From: Bacteroidales bacterium
GTDB taxonomy: Bacteria; Bacteroidota; Bacteroidia; Bacteroidales; WCHB1-69
Direction of reading: 5' to 3'
DNA: 50,892 nt
Assembly: GCA_017454945.1 (NCBI GenBank)
Contig: JAFTCA010000017.1
Coordinates: 1 to 50,892, forward strand
Below the pieces are notes generated by a model. The model was not told the origin of the DNA. It made no database searches and worked only from the letters and a program-made list of their open reading frames with translations. The first letter of the stretch is position 1; each line of letters opens with the position of its first letter. Position numbers and translations under genes: made by a program. Positions 17,365 to 26,076 of the stretch are shown piece after piece.

Positions 17365-19655
17365 AACGAATAGTCAGTATCGTAGTCTTTTTAGGGATGC
17401 TGCTCTCGGCAGCGGCTCAAGTTCCCGTTGGCAAGTTCAAGTCGCACTTGCCCTATAACGGTTTTCACTCTGTAGCCGTGGCTCCCGACTGCATTTACGC
17501 GGCCACCAATTCCAGTATCGCCTATATGGATAAGGACGCAGATGAGATGAATACATGGTCGAAGATCGAGGGCTTGTCGGAAGTGGGCATCTCCGACATC
17601 TGTTATGCAACCAAGGAAGGTGTGCTGATAGTGGCGTACGAGACCTCCAATCTCGACTTTATCCACGATGGCAAGGTGGTGAATATCGCCGATATCAAAA
17701 ACAAGGCGATGCAAGGCTCGAAACGTATCAACAAAATATTTGTGAATGAGGGAATTGCCTATTTGGCTTCCGCCTTCGGTGTGGTGTTGGTTGATTTGCA
17801 TAGTTATCTTATTCTGGATACGTGGTTTACCAAAATCGGTGCCGTACAGTATGATGTGAGAGACATTGCCATTTATGGCGACCAGTACTATTTGGCTACC
17901 GACAAAGGTGTGTTTCATATAGATAAAACCAGTCGGCGTTTGGCCGATTTCACCCAATGGAACAAGGTGGAGACTTTGCCTGATGGTGAATATACCATTG
18001 TTGAAGAGGCGGGTCAACGGATTTTTGCTGTACAACATGTTAATCATGAGTTAGATTCGATATTTGTGGATGCGGGGGATGGTTGGCAGCCGGCGCCGTT
18101 CTCGTTGAATGCGGTGCGCTCGTTGGATGCTGCCGATGGTTTGGTGCTTGTTTGCTATTGGGGTTTTGTACAGATGTATGATGCTGACAACGAAAGCGTT
18201 TACTATGCCAGATGGGTGGACGACAATTCGATAGAAGATGCACGTCAGGCTGTGTTGGATGGCGATTTTATTTGGGTGGCCGACAATAACAATGGGTTGG
18301 CGCGACTGAACCGCCACTGGGGTACTCGCAAACTGTTCACCGCCGACGGTCCGCACTCGGAAATGGTGTACCGCTTGGCAGCCGCCGATGATATGGTGGC
18401 GATGGTTTCCGGCTCCAATATCAATTGGGGGGCCAAGTATTTGCCATCAAGTCTTAGCTATTATTATAATTACGATTGGCAAACCGTCTGGTATAACAGT
18501 TCTCCAGAACTAAAGAATTGTTACGATCTTGTTGAGGTGGCTATCAATCCGCGCAATAAGACCGAGTTTTATGCAGGTTCTTGGGGCTATGGGTTGTTCC
18601 ATTATCAGGACGGCGTGTTTAAAAAACGCTATGATGAGACCAACTCGTCGCTTCGCGATAACGGCAATGGCAAAACCTTCGTGTCGGGCATTGCCTACGA
18701 CCAGAACAACAACATGTGGCTGACCAATAGTTATTCATCTGCGCCTCTGCAAGTTATCAAGAGTGATGGCAATTGGCAGGCCTTCGACCTGCGGCCCTAT
18801 GTGTCGGGCACTTCTACGGTGGTGGACAAAGTGCTGGTAGATTCGCGCAATTACAAATGGCTGACGGTGCCGCGCGAGAACAAACTGCTTGTGTTCTATG
18901 ATAATGGCACCATCGACAATCGCTCCGATGACAGAATTACATCTGTCAATTTGAATACCTATAGCAATATTCAAACGACGATGATCAATTGCATTGCAGA
19001 AGATAAGGAAGGCGAAATATGGATTGGCACCGACCAGGGCATCAAGGTGGTTTACAATCCTTACAATGCCTTCAATGGTGGTGCTTACGCCCAGAATATT
19101 CTACTGGAACAAGAAGGTTATGTGCAGAATCTGCTTCAGGATGAACAGGTTACTTGTATCGCTGTGGACGGCGCCAACCGCAAGTGGATAGGTACCTCCA
19201 AGGCGGGAGCCTTCCTGATGTCGGCGAATGGTACCGAAGAGTTGCTGCGCTTCTCAGAGAGCAATTCGCCGATGTTCTCTAATCAGATTTTCGACATTGC
19301 CATCAATCATGTGACGGGCGAGGTCTTCTTTGCCACGGCCAAAGGTCTGATTTCCTATCGTGGAACCGCTACGGCTGGCAGAGAGACTTATGATGAGGTT
19401 ACAGTATTTCCTAATCCCGTTCGTGAGGGTTACGATGGCTATATTTCCGTTACAGGTTTGAAAGACAAGTCGTTCTGTAAGATTGTTGACAGCTCGGGAC
19501 GTCTGGTATGGCAAAGCTATGCCAATGGCGGCGAGCTGGTATGGGATGGCAAGAACTATGCGGGAAAGAAAGTGGCGACAGGCGTCTATTTTGTCTTCTC
19601 CTCTGATGAAAACGGAAAAAAACGGAATGTTGCTAAGATTCTAGTTATCAAGTAG
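17361..19655 (+). CDS. porZ: PorZ, surface component of the T9SS attachment complex
   Basis: 764 residues. A signal peptide (LGMLLSAAAQ) is followed by two beta-propeller regions with many two-component-regulator-propeller-like repeats (e.g. 'GLSEVGISDICY', 'AIYGDQYYLATDKGVFHID', 'EDKEGEIWIGTDQGIKVVYNP'). The early 'KVVNIADIKNK' stretch and the C-terminal type A-like sorting domain (VTVFPNPVREGYDGYISVTGL...NGGELVWDGKNYAGKKVATGVYFVFS) are typical of PorZ. In Porphyromonas PorZ sits on the cell surface and supplies the LPS used by the PorU sortase to anchor cargo. The recO gene follows after 2 bases, a neighbour pair seen in other Bacteroidales. Confidence 0.85.
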   Translation: MKRIVSIVVFLGMLLSAAAQVPVGKFKSHLPYNGFHSVAVAPDCIYAATNSSIAYMDKDADEMNTWSKIEGLSEVGISDICYATKEGVLIVAYETSNLDFIHDGKVVNIADIKNKAMQGSKRINKIFVNEGIAYLASAFGVVLVDLHSYLILDTWFTKIGAVQYDVRDIAIYGDQYYLATDKGVFHIDKTSRRLADFTQWNKVETLPDGEYTIVEEAGQRIFAVQHVNHELDSIFVDAGDGWQPAPFSLNAVRSLDAADGLVLVCYWGFVQMYDADNESVYYARWVDDNSIEDARQAVLDGDFIWVADNNNGLARLNRHWGTRKLFTADGPHSEMVYRLAAADDMVAMVSGSNINWGAKYLPSSLSYYYNYDWQTVWYNSSPELKNCYDLVEVAINPRNKTEFYAGSWGYGLFHYQDGVFKKRYDETNSSLRDNGNGKTFVSGIAYDQNNNMWLTNSYSSAPLQVIKSDGNWQAFDLRPYVSGTSTVVDKVLVDSRNYKWLTVPRENKLLVFYDNGTIDNRSDDRITSVNLNTYSNIQTTMINCIAEDKEGEIWIGTDQGIKVVYNPYNAFNGGAYAQNILLEQEGYVQNLLQDEQVTCIAVDGANRKWIGTSKAGAFLMSANGTEELLRFSESNSPMFSNQIFDIAINHVTGEVFFATAKGLISYRGTATAGRETYDEVTVFPNPVREGYDGYISVTGLKDKSFCKIVDSSGRLVWQSYANGGELVWDGKNYAGKKVATGVYFVFSSDENGKKRNVAKILVIK

Positions 19656-19657
19656 CT

Positions 19658-20380
19658 ATGTTTATCAAGACCAAAGGGATTGTTCTTCATAAAACGAAAT
19701 ATTCGGATAGTGATTTGATTGTGAAAATCTACACCGAAAAAGCTGGTACCCAATCGTTTATTCTAAAACATGCCTTTTCGAAGAAGACGAAAGTCAATCA
19801 GTCGCTCTTTGGCCAACTTTCGCTGTTGGAGCTCAATTTCGACCTTCGCAAACAGTCGCAGTTGCATTACATTCGAGATGTAGTGGTGAGTCATCATTAC
19901 TCGCTCATTCCATTTGATGTGGTTCGAGGTACGGTGCTCTTTTTCTATAATGAACTGTTGTACAAGCTCTTGTTTAATGCGCCGGAGGATGAAAACCTTT
20001 TCGCCTTTTTAGAAAGTTGTCTGCTGGAATTGGATGATCCCGATTGCAGGTTGGCAGATGTGCATATTCGTTTTATGATTCGGTTGGCTAAGATTTTAGG
20101 GTTGATGCCTGAGAATAATTATTCGCAGAAATGTCCATATTTCTCTGTTGAAGATGCTTGTTTCTCAGATCATTATGTGGAAAACCTCACGCTCGAACAA
20201 CCTGCCAGTGACTATCTGTCACAGTTGTTGAATCATATCGAGGAAGGGGAGTCGGTCCCGCTGCCAGATAAATCGGTGCGTATGAACTTGTTGCGAGGCT
20301 TAGTGCAATACTTCGAAACCCATAATGAGTCGGTGTCTAATATACAGTCACTGAGTATTTTGTGTGATGTTTTAAACTAA
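19658..20380 (+). CDS. recO: DNA repair protein RecO
   Basis: 240 residues. RecO anneals single strands and loads RecA with RecR. The N-terminal OB-fold segment is recognisable (KTKGIVLHKTKYSDSDLIVKIYTEKAGTQSFIL), followed by the helical domain (FFYNELLYKLLFNAPEDENLFAFLESCLLEL). The C-terminal half has no four-cysteine zinc site (only CPYF near 168), as in other Bacteroidota RecO. It follows porZ by 2 bases. Confidence 0.92.
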   Translation: MFIKTKGIVLHKTKYSDSDLIVKIYTEKAGTQSFILKHAFSKKTKVNQSLFGQLSLLELNFDLRKQSQLHYIRDVVVSHHYSLIPFDVVRGTVLFFYNELLYKLLFNAPEDENLFAFLESCLLELDDPDCRLADVHIRFMIRLAKILGLMPENNYSQKCPYFSVEDACFSDHYVENLTLEQPASDYLSQLLNHIEEGESVPLPDKSVRMNLLRGLVQYFETHNESVSNIQSLSILCDVLN

Positions 20381-20401
20381 AAATGCCGCAATTGTGGAAA
20401 T

Positions 20402-20546
20402 CAAAATTCAAAGAACAAAGACCAAAGAACAAATTCAGAATTCAAAATTCAATAACTCTTAACTCCTTAGTTTCTTAGTTTCTTAACTCCTTAACTCATT
20501 CACTTTTCAATTTTCACTTCTAACTTCTCACTTCTCACTTCTCACT
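20402..20546. repeat. Long heptamer/octamer repeat block
   Basis: Heptamers at 20402-20457: caaaatt, caaagaa, caaagac, caaagaa, caaattc, agaattc, aaaattc, aataact. Octamers at 20458-20497: cttaactc, cttagttt twice, cttaactc twice. Heptamers at 20498-20546: attcact, tttcaat, tttcact, tctaact, then tctcact three times. The tctcact units are the reverse complement of the agtgaga units at 1002-1036, so the same family occurs in both orientations. The block fills the recO-dus gap. Confidence 0.88.
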
Positions 20547-20570
20547 TCTATTTTCCCCCCATCTCTCTAA

Positions 20571-21530
20571 ATGATAACTTCAAACACAAACATACAGCTA
20601 TGGATGGCGCCGTTGCACGGAGTGACGGTAAGTCGGTTCCGTAATCTCTTTTTTCGCCATTTTGGTGGCATTGATGAAGTGATGGCGCCGTTTCTGCCAG
20701 TGGTGGATGCACCGAATGTCAGGGCGCGTCAGTGGAAGGATATTCTTCCGCAAAATAATGAGAACCTGAAAGTTGTGCCTCAACTGATGGGTAATGACCC
20801 GGTACAGTTTGTCAATACGTTGCACATATTGGCAGATATGGGTTTCTCAGCTGCCAACTGGAACATTGGTTGTCCGATGCAGCAGATTGTTCGCAAGCGC
20901 CGCGGCTGTGGCCTAATGCCGCATCCCGACTTGGTGGAGAAGGTGGTCGAGGCGGTGTGCGCGCGCACCACGGCCCGATTTTCGATCAAAATGCGTCTCG
21001 GCTTGAAATCGCCGCAGGAAGGTCTGGAGTTGCTTCGCCGTTTGGAGTCTTATCCGTTGGACTTTATCGTCATCCACCCGCGCTTGGGAGTGCAACAGTA
21101 TGAGGGTCTGCCCGATTGGGACGCCTTCGACACCCTGCTTGCCGCCACTTCCCACGAGGTTGTCTATAGTGGTGATGTATGGAGCGTGGCCGACTATCAG
21201 CGGTTGCAGCAACGCTATCCTGCTATTCGTCAATGGATGCTGGGCCGCGGACTCCTGCGCAATCCTTTCCTCGCTGAGCAGATCAAGTCGTTGGATGAAG
21301 CTGTTGACAAACAACGCTTTAGCGACTTCTATGCTGATTTGCTCTCCACATGGCACGCCTCGGGTCTCACCGAAAAAGGTATCTTAAACAGCCTTAAAGA
21401 GTTGTGGCACTATTTCGCAGTCTTTTGCCAGTTGCCTGAGGATGAACTTCAACTGCTGTTGCGAGAGGAAAATCTTACGGCATTTGAGCAGAAGAGTAGA
21501 GACGCGATTAATCGCATCGCTGCTAAATAA
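20571..21530 (+). CDS. tRNA-dihydrouridine synthase family protein
   Basis: 319 residues. FMN-dependent Dus enzymes reduce uridine in the tRNA D-loop. The TIM-barrel landmarks are present: APLHGVTVSRFRNLF at the N-terminus (usually APMEGVT), the NIGCPMQQIV motif with Cys101, RRGCGLM with a second Cys113, the FMN-binding FSIKMRLG, 'FIVIHPRLGVQQYEG', 'EVVYSGDVWS' and the phosphate loop MLGRGLLRNPFL. The exact subgroup (A, B or C) and the uridine modified cannot be fixed by eye. It stands alone between two intergenic regions. Confidence 0.88.
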   Translation: MITSNTNIQLWMAPLHGVTVSRFRNLFFRHFGGIDEVMAPFLPVVDAPNVRARQWKDILPQNNENLKVVPQLMGNDPVQFVNTLHILADMGFSAANWNIGCPMQQIVRKRRGCGLMPHPDLVEKVVEAVCARTTARFSIKMRLGLKSPQEGLELLRRLESYPLDFIVIHPRLGVQQYEGLPDWDAFDTLLAATSHEVVYSGDVWSVADYQRLQQRYPAIRQWMLGRGLLRNPFLAEQIKSLDEAVDKQRFSDFYADLLSTWHASGLTEKGILNSLKELWHYFAVFCQLPEDELQLLLREENLTAFEQKSRDAINRIAAK

Positions 21531-21589
21531 CATGTACAGAGACTCTCTGCTAACAACAAATATCTAACAACTAAAAGCTATTTTTTTCG

Positions 21590-21597
21590 TATTTTTG
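21590..21597 (+). promoter_or_regulatory. -7 element TATTTTTG before the DUF6528-like secreted protein
   Basis: Exact TAnnTTTG match, 25 bases before the ATG at 21623. Confidence 0.55.
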
Positions 21598-21622
21598 CCG
21601 CTTAAAAAAAACAAGCAGTCTT

Positions 21623-23758
21623 ATGAAAAAACTATTCCTTACTTTGTCATTCTTTGCGTTTATCTTTGCTAATGCGCAAACTGTAAAAATTACTTTTACT
21701 GCACAAGATGCCCATAATCAAAGAGTTCAGCTTGATAGCGTGCAGGTTGCGAATCTGTCGCACACATGGGCTGAAACATTGGTTTGGCCTGATACGATAT
21801 GCGAAATGTCGTATGAAACAGGAGTGAAGACTTATAAGGACCATGCTTTTGCCTTGTCGCAAAACACCCCCAATCCTTTTGAGGGCGAGACGACGGTTTC
21901 TTTGCAGTTATCTATGAATGAAAGGGTTAGCTTGTCTGTTTATGATATACAAGGAAAAAAAGTGGTTGCTCTACAACGCCAACTGCCTGCAGGAGAGCAT
22001 CTCTTTAGAGTTTGCCTGTCGCAGCCGCAGACCTATTTGCTTGTGGCTCGTGCTGGCTCTCAACAGGCCTCCATTAAGATGATGCATTTGGGAACTGGTG
22101 GTACGAATAAGGTGGACTATTTAGGGTTAAACACTATATTGGTCAGAGAGTTAAAGGCTTCGAAAGGCGCTATTGACAAACCGTTTGAGTTGGGTGATAC
22201 GATGTGCTATGTTGGTTATGCTACCATCAATGGAGATGTTTGCCAAAGTGCGTTGGTTAAACAGAGTCAGACAGCATCACAGACCATTACGCTCTCGTTT
22301 GCCGAAACGCAGAAACAGATGCCGACGGTAACAACGGACAAAGTGGATGATATTGAGTCTGCCACTGCAACAATCTATGGTACAGTTGTTTCTGATGGCT
22401 ATGACTCGGTGTCGGCTCGTGGCTTTTGCTGGGATATCAATCCCAATCCCACCAAAGAGACCCATGTGTTAGCTGCCGGTGCAGGACTGGGTGTTTTCTC
22501 GGGAAAAATCGAAGGCTTGACCTCGGGTGTTACTTATTATGTTCGTGCGTTTGCCGACAATAGCTGTGGCACAGCTTACGGTAACGAAATGACCTTCACC
22601 ACTACCCAAAAATCACTGCCCGTTGTGCGTACGCTCAGCGTGGGCAGCATTACGTATGAATCGGCCACCTTCTATGGCGAAGTGGTTTCCGATGGCGGTG
22701 ATGCTGTGACCGCCTACGGTGTTTGCTGGGGACTGCAGATGAATCCCACCATTGAATCTGGTTCATTTAAGGCGGTGGGTAGCGGCACAGGCTCTTTCTC
22801 AGCCAAACTGGAAGGCTTGGAAGCTGAAAAGATGTATTACGCACGCGCATACGCTACCAATAGTCAGGGCACGGTTTATGGCGACAATCTGCCATTCAAG
22901 ACCAAAAAAGCTCCTGAGGATCCTGATGATCAACGCCAGCAGCTTATCGTTTTGTGCGAGCAGAATACACAAACTTATAATATCTATGATTTTAAGACAG
23001 GCCAGCAGGTTTGGTCGTGGCGGCCTGCAGGCGATGCCACTGTATCGTCATCAGGCTATAGATTTACCAATGTGTCGGATGCAAAACCTTGCTATAATGG
23101 TACTTGCATGATGGTGGTTGCATCGGGTGGCGGTGCGGCTGTTGTGCGTTTGGAAGACAAGAAAGTGCTCTTCCTTGGCAATCCTCTGGGTAATACGCAC
23201 TCTATTGAGATGCTTCCTGGCGATAGGGTGGTATGCTCGTCAACTACAGGTAATACGCTGAAGGTTTATAATGTTGATCCAAAGAATGTTAAACAAACAA
23301 CCCCCGTCTTTTCCATGACTTTCCAGAACGGTCACAATGTGGTGTGGGACAAAAAACGTGAGTGCTTATGGTCGGCAGGCCAGAGTGCATTGTATAAGTT
23401 TGCCTACAACCAGACAACAGGTGCGCTCACAGAAATCACCCATTATGATTTTCCCGCAGGAAATACTGGAGCTCACGACTTTGTGAAGATTTGGAATGAG
23501 GACAAGTATATCATGACTACAGAGCAGAATACATACGTATTTGACCCAAATACCAACACATTTACTAAGAGTGACAGTTTCCAGCCTAACGACATTAAGA
23601 GTGTTTCTACGGGTCCGACGGGCTTCAGAACCATCTGTGCTGTTCCTGAGGAGAGCTGGTGGACCTCGCACGTACTCGATTACAACACAGGAGAACAGGT
23701 ATTTGAGCGCACTGGCGCCAAGATATACAAGGTTCGCTATTGGTTATGGGAAGAATAA
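21623..23758 (+). CDS. Modular secreted protein: sorting-domain-like N-terminal module, two Fn3-like repeats, DUF6528-like C-terminal propeller
   Basis: 711 residues with a signal peptide (LTLSFFAFIFANAQ). Residues about 20-155 hold a module that includes 'LSQNTPNPFEGETTVSLQL', 'VSLSVYDIQGKKV' and 'ASIKMMHLG', which looks like a type A T9SS sorting domain but sits near the N-terminus. Two homologous Fn3-like repeats of about 95 residues follow (PTVTTDKVDDIESATATIYGT...; PVVRTLSVGSITYESATFYGE...). The last 285 residues, beginning QQLIVLCEQNTQTYNIYDF, repeat short propeller-like strands and end in YKVRYWLWEE; they resemble the DUF6528 family. No sorting domain is present at the C-terminus. Function is unknown; it is probably envelope or surface located. 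Confidence 0.72.
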   Translation: MKKLFLTLSFFAFIFANAQTVKITFTAQDAHNQRVQLDSVQVANLSHTWAETLVWPDTICEMSYETGVKTYKDHAFALSQNTPNPFEGETTVSLQLSMNERVSLSVYDIQGKKVVALQRQLPAGEHLFRVCLSQPQTYLLVARAGSQQASIKMMHLGTGGTNKVDYLGLNTILVRELKASKGAIDKPFELGDTMCYVGYATINGDVCQSALVKQSQTASQTITLSFAETQKQMPTVTTDKVDDIESATATIYGTVVSDGYDSVSARGFCWDINPNPTKETHVLAAGAGLGVFSGKIEGLTSGVTYYVRAFADNSCGTAYGNEMTFTTTQKSLPVVRTLSVGSITYESATFYGEVVSDGGDAVTAYGVCWGLQMNPTIESGSFKAVGSGTGSFSAKLEGLEAEKMYYARAYATNSQGTVYGDNLPFKTKKAPEDPDDQRQQLIVLCEQNTQTYNIYDFKTGQQVWSWRPAGDATVSSSGYRFTNVSDAKPCYNGTCMMVVASGGGAAVVRLEDKKVLFLGNPLGNTHSIEMLPGDRVVCSSTTGNTLKVYNVDPKNVKQTTPVFSMTFQNGHNVVWDKKRECLWSAGQSALYKFAYNQTTGALTEITHYDFPAGNTGAHDFVKIWNEDKYIMTTEQNTYVFDPNTNTFTKSDSFQPNDIKSVSTGPTGFRTICAVPEESWWTSHVLDYNTGEQVFERTGAKIYKVRYWLWEE

Positions 23759-23761
23759 TAA

Positions 23762-23817
23762 ATTCAAAATTCAGAGTTCAGAATAGATTTTGGATTTTGA
23801 ATTCTGAACTTTGATTT
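23762..23817. repeat. Eight-unit heptamer repeat block
   Basis: Eight consecutive 7-base units begin right after the stop codon: attcaaa, attcaga, gttcaga, atagatt, ttggatt, ttgaatt, ctgaact, ttgattt. It lies between the DUF6528-like gene and tRNA-Leu. Confidence 0.82.
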
Positions 23818-23855
23818 TAATTTTTTTAATTCGTGAAACGAATGAAAAAATTTAT

Positions 23856-23863
23856 TATTTTTG
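23856..23863 (+). promoter_or_regulatory. -7 element TATTTTTG for tRNA-Leu
   Basis: Exact TAnnTTTG match ending 10 bases before the first base of the tRNA, a very short 5' leader. Confidence 0.55.
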
Positions 23864-23873
23864 CGGCCGAATT

Positions 23874-23957
23874 GCCCAGGTGGCGGAATTGGTAGACGCG
23901 TCGGTCTCAAAAACCGATGAGGTAACACTCGTGCCGGTTCGATCCCGGCCCCGGGTA
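23874..23957 (+). tRNA. tRNA-Leu (anticodon CAA)
   Basis: 84 bases without CCA, class II with a long variable arm. D-arm GGCGGAATTGGTAGACGC; anticodon stem TCGGT/ACCGA around loop CTCAAAA, giving anticodon CAA (reads UUG); variable arm with GAG/CTC stem; T-arm GCCGG-TTCGATC-CCGGC. The acceptor arms are GCCCAGG and CCCGGGT: pair 1-72 is G-U and pair 5-68 is an A-C mismatch, the other five pair normally. CCA is not encoded (the bases after the discriminator A are CAA). Confidence 0.95.
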
Positions 23958-23968
23958 CAAAGCAATAG

Positions 23969-24004
23969 GAGCCTTGAACATTGTTGATTCAAGGCTCTTT
24001 TTTT
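23969..24004 (+). terminator. Intrinsic terminator after tRNA-Leu
   Basis: Perfect 10-base stem GAGCCTTGAA (23969-23978) and TTCAAGGCTC (23988-23997) with a 9-base loop, followed by seven T. It starts 12 bases after the tRNA. Confidence 0.92.
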
Positions 24005-24095
24005 ATGAATATTTTCCCGCCAATTTGACTGATTTTTGTTGTATTATTGCAATGTGAAAATGTAATAATTCTTCCATTATTCCGTTTGATAATTC

Positions 24096-25475
24096 ATGAA
24101 AACTTTGCGACGCATCCTATTCTTTTTCTTCGTTTCGGCTGTAATGCTGGCGTCGGCTCAAACCGTTGACCAACAGACCGAAAATATGCTGTCGCAGAAG
24201 TTCGCCGATGGGCTTCGCGAGTTCTATTCGGCGGATTACAAATCGGCCGAGACATCCTTCCGTTATGTTCTCTCCAAAAATCCAAGTCACGATGCGTCCT
24301 ATTTTATGCTGGCCAAAATCAGAAACCAACAGAAGGAATATGCAGGCGCTTCGTACTATTTGCAGGAGGCTATCAAGCTGGATAAGAAGAATATATGGTA
24401 TAAAGTGATGCTGGCAGAGACTTACGACCTGATGAACGATTATGCCGCTTCAACCAAGTTGTGGAAAGAGATTTGCAAGCTTCAGCCCGCCAACGAGCAG
24501 TATCTTATCTTGCTGAGTCAGGCCTATTTGAACAATGAACAGTATAAGAATGTTGTCAAAACCTACGACCAGATTGAGATTTTGATAGGCTACAATGAGG
24601 AAATTACCGAGGCGAAGAAGAATATCTGGCTCTATTTCAATGATGTAAAGCGTGCGGCAGGTGAGTACGACAAGCTGATTAAGGAGTTCCCTTATGAACC
24701 GAAACACTATGTGAATGCCGGCAATATCTATCTCACTAACGGTATGCCCGAAAAGGCGCTGACTTACTATAAGAGGGCGGCTGAAATTGCCCCAAACGAC
24801 CCGTATGCCAATATGGCTATGGCCAATTATTATCAGCAGAAGGGTGATGAGGATAATTATTACAATGTGTTGCTCAGGGCTTTTCAAAGTCATGAGCTGG
24901 CAGCCGATGAGAAATTGACATACCTCAAACAGTATCTTACTGCGGCCATGAAAAACCGTGGTAATGCGCAAACGCAAAGCCGCTGTGAGAAGTTGGCATC
25001 CACATTTGTGGAAGTGCATCCCGATATGGTAGAAGGATGGGCCACAATGGGCATCCTGAAACTCAATATGGGTAAGTATGAGGATGCAAAGATGGCTTTT
25101 GAGCGGTCGTTGTCTATGGATAATACCCATTTCACCATCTGGGAAGATTATCTTTTTGTTCTTTCGCAATTAAAAGACTATAAGACAATTATAAGTTGTG
25201 AAAAGGATTTGTCGGAACTCTTCCCGTCGAACGCTTCTATGATGTATTGCTTGGGTCGAGCTTTTCAAAAGGAGGGGAATCCGACCAAGGCATTGGAATA
25301 TCTGAAAGCGGCTTCTACCTATTCTTACGACAGTCGTCAGTTGGCGCAGATATACAACACGATGGGTGATGCCTATCAGGCGTTGGATAATAAGGAAGAT
25401 GCGATGAAGTATTGGCGAATGGCCAAGCAGAAAGGGATGAATACGCAAGAATTGAAGAACAAATTGGGAGAATAA
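24096..25475 (+). CDS. Exported tetratricopeptide-repeat protein
   Basis: 459 residues. A signal peptide (FFFFVSAVMLASAQ) precedes TPR repeats from about residue 30 to the end. Recognisable units include 'DYKSAETSFRYVLSKNPSHDASYFMLAKI', 'MPEKALTYYKRAAEIAPNDPYANMAMANYY', 'MVEGWATMGILKLNMGKYEDAKMAFERSLSM' and 'QIYNTMGDAYQALDNKEDAMKYWRMAKQKG'. Such proteins act as scaffolds in the periplasm or at the outer membrane. No partner is evident from the neighbours, tRNA-Leu and ferritin, so no specific role is claimed. Confidence 0.85.
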   Translation: MKTLRRILFFFFVSAVMLASAQTVDQQTENMLSQKFADGLREFYSADYKSAETSFRYVLSKNPSHDASYFMLAKIRNQQKEYAGASYYLQEAIKLDKKNIWYKVMLAETYDLMNDYAASTKLWKEICKLQPANEQYLILLSQAYLNNEQYKNVVKTYDQIEILIGYNEEITEAKKNIWLYFNDVKRAAGEYDKLIKEFPYEPKHYVNAGNIYLTNGMPEKALTYYKRAAEIAPNDPYANMAMANYYQQKGDEDNYYNVLLRAFQSHELAADEKLTYLKQYLTAAMKNRGNAQTQSRCEKLASTFVEVHPDMVEGWATMGILKLNMGKYEDAKMAFERSLSMDNTHFTIWEDYLFVLSQLKDYKTIISCEKDLSELFPSNASMMYCLGRAFQKEGNPTKALEYLKAASTYSYDSRQLAQIYNTMGDAYQALDNKEDAMKYWRMAKQKGMNTQELKNKLGE

Positions 25476-25477
25476 TA

Positions 25478-25497
25478 TCATGCATAATGTTGCATGA
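25478..25497. promoter_or_regulatory. Inverted repeat upstream of ferritin (candidate operator)
   Basis: Perfect 7-base arms TCATGCA and TGCATGA with a 6-base spacer, 36 bases before the ferritin ATG. The dyad is not followed by a T-run, so it is more like a protein-binding site than a terminator. The regulator is unknown. Confidence 0.4.
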
Positions 25498-25532
25498 AAC
25501 AATATTTTATTGACCTTTAAATTTCTAAAATT

Positions 25533-26018
25533 ATGATTAGCAAAAAGATGCAAGAGGCTATCAACGCCCAAATCAATGCGGAAATGTGGTCCGCATATCT
25601 CTACCTGGCCATGTCAGCAGATGCCGCCGACAAAGGATTGAAAGGCATTTCACACTGGTTCCGCAAACAGTATAACGAAGAGATGGAACATGCTTTCAAA
25701 TTTATGCACTATCTGGAAGAACAGACAGCTCGCGTTGAACTGAGAGCCATCGCCAAGTTCCCCACCAAGTGGGCTAACCCCTTAAAAATGTTTGAAGAGA
25801 CACTGAAACACGAGAAAACTGTTACTTCTCTGATTCACAATCTGTATGCTATGGCAGTTGCAGAAAAAGACTATGCCAGCACCATCTTCTTGCAGTGGTA
25901 TGTTACCGAGCAGGTGGAAGAAGAAGCCAACGCTCAGGAAATCGTTGACGCTCTGAAATGCATCGGCGACGATAAAGCTGCTTTCTACATGTTTGATAAA
26001 GAACTGGCAGGAAGATAA
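25533..26018 (+). CDS. ftnA: Non-haem ferritin
   Basis: 161 residues, a four-helix ferritin subunit of the 24-mer iron storage cage. Ferroxidase residues line up with the bacterial FtnA pattern: Glu17, Glu50 and His53 (NEEMEH), Glu94, Gln127 and Glu130, with the conserved Tyr24. No haem-ligand Met typical of bacterioferritin is seen at the dimer position, so non-haem ferritin is preferred. An inverted repeat lies upstream at 25478-25497 and a palindromic repeat 25 bases downstream may terminate the transcript. Confidence 0.95.
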   Translation: MISKKMQEAINAQINAEMWSAYLYLAMSADAADKGLKGISHWFRKQYNEEMEHAFKFMHYLEEQTARVELRAIAKFPTKWANPLKMFEETLKHEKTVTSLIHNLYAMAVAEKDYASTIFLQWYVTEQVEEEANAQEIVDALKCIGDDKAAFYMFDKELAGR

Positions 26019-26043
26019 TTGGTGTTGATTTCGTTTCAAAAGC

Positions 26044-26076
26044 AGTAGAGCCGCGATTTATCGCGGCTCTACTTTT
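26044..26076. repeat. Palindromic repeat, copy 1 (left flank of higBA)
   Basis: 33 bases identical to copy 2 at 26791-26823. Perfect 13-base stem AGTAGAGCCGCGA / TCGCGGCTCTACT with loop TTTA, followed by TTTT. The higA stop codon (minus strand) begins in its T tail at 26076-26078, and the ferritin stop is 25 bases to the left, so it can serve as a shared terminator for both converging genes. Confidence 0.93.
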
